DNA from: an uncultured Rivibacter sp.
GTDB taxonomy: Bacteria; Pseudomonadota; Gammaproteobacteria; Burkholderiales; Burkholderiaceae
Assembly (NCBI GenBank): GCA_946480925.1
Contig: CAMLLU010000093.1
Span: 1 to 18,277, forward strand
DNA length: 18,277 nucleotides
Reading direction: 5' to 3'
The notes below the pieces were generated by a model. It was not told the DNA's origin and made no database searches. It saw only the letters and a list, made by a program, of their open reading frames with translations. Within the stretch, counting starts at the first letter, position 1; each line of letters opens with the position of its first letter. Made by a program: the position numbers and the translations under genes. Of this stretch, positions 16,181-18,277 are shown piece by piece.

Positions 16181-17290
16181 TCAGGCATCCCCATCCACGA
16201 TTTGCCCGTTCACGCGGATCACAGGCTTGCGTCTCGGCTTCTCCGCCTCTTGCGCTCGATCGAGCCGAGGGTCCGCCACACGCCGTGCGGCTTCCTCTGC
16301 CTGCGCACGGGCCAGATCAGCCGCATGCATGGCCTCCAACTCCTTCGGCCATTTCGGCTTCGGCGCCACTGCCAACGCCAGCCAGTTGGTGAACTGCATC
16401 GGGAAGAACACCGGGAAGAGCAGAACGAATACGACGGTACGGAACCACGGCGCAGGCGCAACACCCGGCCTGTCGCGGTTCTCGCGCCAGCGCACCCAGT
16501 CATCTGCCATGCCGAACAGGTTGACCATGGCGTACCAGCGCGGCCGGTGGCTCAGCAGTTTCTCGGGTGCTTGCACGGCGTGCGGGCCGGACTCCATGTA
16601 CAGACGCACGTATTCCATGCTGGGGCGCACGCCCTCTTCAGCCGCCGAGATCTGCCCGCACTGGAACACGTGAGGAATGCCCTTGGTGACCTTCGGCTCC
16701 CCGTCAGAGCCGAGTTCCGCGTACTGCCCGCGATAGAGCTTGACCGTGGCATAGGCACTCGCCACGCTGGACTCGACCCGTGGCACGAGGCTCGCCCAGT
16801 CCATCTCGATCGGGCCTTTGCCGGTCCACATCCAGACCCTCTGGCGCTTGGCATCCAAGCGAACGGTGGGGTCGGTGACGATGAGGAAGGCCATCCCGAA
16901 CAACAAGAAGGCAAACAAACCACTTGCCGCAGCCAGCACGAACGCAACTGGTGCACCAAGCAGCAATTCCACCCAATCGATGCCAGGTAGCGACTGCTCT
17001 AGAGCCGGCTGCCAAATGGGGCGAGGATCCCACACCTGGGATATGCAGTACCAGAAGACGGAGAGTCCGACCCACACAAAAAACAAGAACGCGGGCACCA
17101 GCACGCCAACCCCCCAACCACGCATCGGCGACGAGCCCCCTTGCCCAATCTCCAGGTAAGCAGAGTTGCATGCATACACCATCTGGTCACCGTTACCCCA
17201 GCCGGCCAACGGCATATGGGGCTGCAACAGCCTTGCGCTGTGCACGGCCGACTTCGCACGGCTCCAGCCATTGCGTGCGCGTTTCAACAT
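16181..17290 (-). CDS. Tandem membrane protein, copy C (candidate T6SS immunity)
   Basis: A 369-residue paralogue, the first in transcription order. Its ATG is one base after the stop of the effector-like gene (TGA-C-ATG), so the two are translationally coupled. This is the best positional evidence for a cognate pair. Conserved ends flank a unique core (61-137) with hydrophobic runs 'VGVLVPAFLFFVWVGLSVFW' and 'LGAPVAFVLAAASGLFAFLL', separated by a Trp/Pro-rich loop. The conserved C-terminal part has a membrane helix near residue 290 and a charged tail. VasX of Vibrio cholerae is neutralised by the membrane protein TsiV2, a useful parallel, but these proteins are longer and I see no direct similarity to it. 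Identity with copy A is exact over 217 bp. Confidence 0.72.
   Translation of the reverse strand: MLKRARNGWSRAKSAVHSARLLQPHMPLAGWGNGDQMVYACNSAYLEIGQGGSSPMRGWGVGVLVPAFLFFVWVGLSVFWYCISQVWDPRPIWQPALEQSLPGIDWVELLLGAPVAFVLAAASGLFAFLLFGMAFLIVTDPTVRLDAKRQRVWMWTGKGPIEMDWASLVPRVESSVASAYATVKLYRGQYAELGSDGEPKVTKGIPHVFQCGQISAAEEGVRPSMEYVRLYMESGPHAVQAPEKLLSHRPRWYAMVNLFGMADDWVRWRENRDRPGVAPAPWFRTVVFVLLFPVFFPMQFTNWLALAVAPKPKWPKELEAMHAADLARAQAEEAARRVADPRLDRAQEAEKPRRKPVIRVNGQIVDGDA
16353..16569 (-). repeat. 217-bp exact repeat, copy C member
   Basis: The partner of the identical stretch at 14169-14385. The constant offset of 2184 bp shows no insertions or deletions across the match. Confidence 0.9.
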
Positions 17291-17291
17291 G

Positions 17292-18277
17292 TCAGTCTGC
17301 TATCTCCGCAAAGTTGGCACCGCCCGGCACCGGGATCATCTTCAGTTCCGGTTGGTTCGTGGCATCCGGCCAGTATTCGAACTTGAGCTTGGCGGCGTTG
17401 AAGTAGTCCTCGTTCACGCGCACCTTGCCTGCAAAGATGGCCGTGCTGCCCTGCACCGTAAAGCTGAAGGGCTCGCTCACCTCCAGCACCTCGTCCATGG
17501 GGATGTACTTCCTGCCCGGCACGGGCGCGCTGATGTAAGCCTGCACCGGTGGCTGCGGCTTCAGATCTACATCGGTGCTGAAGGCGCTGGTCTTTCGGTG
17601 CACGAGGAGTTTTTTCTTCCATTCCGGCCCGTGCAGCTCCAGCAAGAAGGCGTACTCGCTGTTCTTGCTGCTGTAGCCAGGCATGGTGACGGTGACTTCC
17701 ACTTCGTCCTTTCCCCAACGGTCGTTCCAGTTCAGCGTGACGCTCAGGCCGTAGATCGCCTGCTGAAACTCAGCCATCTCCTGCTTGAGGTTACTGAACT
17801 TCTGGCGCGTGGAACCTCCGTACTCGGCTTCGTCTCGCCAGCAACAGCGCGAGAGCCACTTCTCGAGAGGAGTGTCTTCCTGCGTCGAAGCTCGGTAAGC
17901 GAAATAGATACCGGCTGCCGTAGCGCCTATAACCAACACGATCCACCCGGCAACCGGAATGGCCGCCCCCATGCCAATGAAGCTCGCGGCCCCAACAACT
18001 GCGGATGCAGCCGCGCCTGTAGCACCCGCTTGCGCCAGCAGCGCACCTGCGCCGATGACCGTCAAGGCGCCCCCGCCAATAGCAGCAAATCCGCTCGCTG
18101 CTACCACACCGAAGGATGACCTGGCAGCGTCCCGATCACCATCTTCCCACTGCGCGTACATCTTCTTTGCTGCCTGAACACCGTCAACAACCGCGGAGGT
18201 CACGCCCAACATCCCCCCACCGAACGCCGACCACCCCGCCACGGTCATCAACCTCGCCGCCGTCGTCGTCGCCACAG
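17292..18277 (-). CDS. C-terminus of VasX/BTH_I2691-like T6SS effector (partial)
   Basis: The frame is open to the right edge, so the N-terminus is missing; 328 codons remain including the stop. The visible part starts with a Gly/Ala-rich region containing 'SAVVDGVQAAKKMYAQWEDG'. Two long hydrophobic stretches follow (about 56-84 and 91-127 of the visible part), a hairpin-like arrangement as in colicin-type pore formers. Then come 'TPLEKWLSRCCWRDEAEYGG' and a soluble, strand-rich domain with 'AIYGLSVTLNWNDRWGKDEV' and 'TVTMPGYSSKNSEYAFLLEL'. I recall this layout from the C-terminal half of T6SS effectors named after VasX or BTH_I2691, which insert into target membranes. The missing N-terminus should carry the VasX-type region. 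The assignment is by recalled family pattern and neighbourhood, not by search. Confidence 0.62.
   Translation of the reverse strand, partial: VATTTAARLMTVAGWSAFGGGMLGVTSAVVDGVQAAKKMYAQWEDGDRDAARSSFGVVAASGFAAIGGGALTVIGAGALLAQAGATGAAASAVVGAASFIGMGAAIPVAGWIVLVIGATAAGIYFAYRASTQEDTPLEKWLSRCCWRDEAEYGGSTRQKFSNLKQEMAEFQQAIYGLSVTLNWNDRWGKDEVEVTVTMPGYSSKNSEYAFLLELHGPEWKKKLLVHRKTSAFSTDVDLKPQPPVQAYISAPVPGRKYIPMDEVLEVSEPFSFTVQGSTAIFAGKVRVNEDYFNAAKLKFEYWPDATNQPELKMIPVPGGANFAEIAD

Larger units (their letters stand above)
13997..17290 (-). repeat. Tandem triplication of a ~1.1-kb membrane-protein gene
   Basis: Three direct repeats lie head to tail: A 13997-15064, B 15080-16168 and C 16181-17290. Gaps are 15 bp between A and B and 12 bp between B and C. 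Each unit has conserved ends (about 180 bp coding the N-terminus and about 700 bp coding the C-terminus) and a non-homologous core at roughly 14722-14885, 15806-15988 and 16896-17110. The repeat extends into the short intergenic spacer (GCGCGCGGACTC before the start of A and of B). The A/B spacer has one extra triplet next to the ATG. Confidence 0.9.

Noticed and set aside
13997..17290. Array made by an insertion sequence or transposon
   Set aside because: No transposase, terminal inverted repeats or target duplications are visible around or between the units. Tandem duplication with recombination explains it more simply.
1..18277. tRNA, rRNA, CRISPR arrays or T6SS core genes
   Set aside because: None was recognised on either strand. 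The effector-like gene is the only T6SS-related signal, so a full secretion locus would have to lie elsewhere.

Overview
The base composition is strongly GC-rich and the coding density is high. The minor-pilin operon order (pilE-like, fimT/gspH, pilV, pilW, pilX, pilY1) and the protein sequences suggest a betaproteobacterium of the order Burkholderiales. This placement is inferred from gene order and residue patterns only; no database search was possible.

Left end (1-1105): the first 35 codons of an AtuA/DUF1446-like protein are read leftward. They are divergent from a complete LysR-type regulator, and the shared 99-bp promoter region carries a small AT-rich dyad.

Signalling block (1364-5783, minus strand): a two-gene operon encodes a very large hybrid sensor kinase and a REC-LuxR response regulator whose start overlaps the kinase gene by 20 bp. 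The kinase begins with an NCS1-type (purine/cytosine permease-like) transporter domain. A nine-cysteine cluster, two more membrane segments, a histidine kinase core and a receiver domain follow. A 30-bp near-palindrome with perfect 12-bp arms lies in the divergent gap between this operon and the pilus operon.

Pilus block (6078-13976, plus strand): six tightly coupled or overlapping genes encode a type IVa pilin, four minor pseudopilins and the large tip adhesin PilY1. A seventh gene, 9 bp after pilY1, encodes a small membrane-anchored protein with a TonB-C-like domain. PilV, PilW, PilX, FimT and PilY1 are expected to form the priming and tip complex of a type IV pilus.

Right block (13997-18277, minus strand): the C-terminal part of a large protein resembles the pore-forming/transmembrane C-terminus of VasX/BTH_I2691-type type VI secretion effectors. 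It is followed one base later by three tandem paralogous membrane proteins. Their N-terminal 60 residues and C-terminal ~230 residues are nearly identical, but the internal transmembrane segment (about 63-77 residues) is almost unrelated between copies. I read this as an effector gene with a triplicated, recombining immunity array in which the membrane-embedded segment is the variable part. This is the least conventional part of the window. No type VI core genes, RNA genes, CRISPR arrays or insertion sequences were seen.
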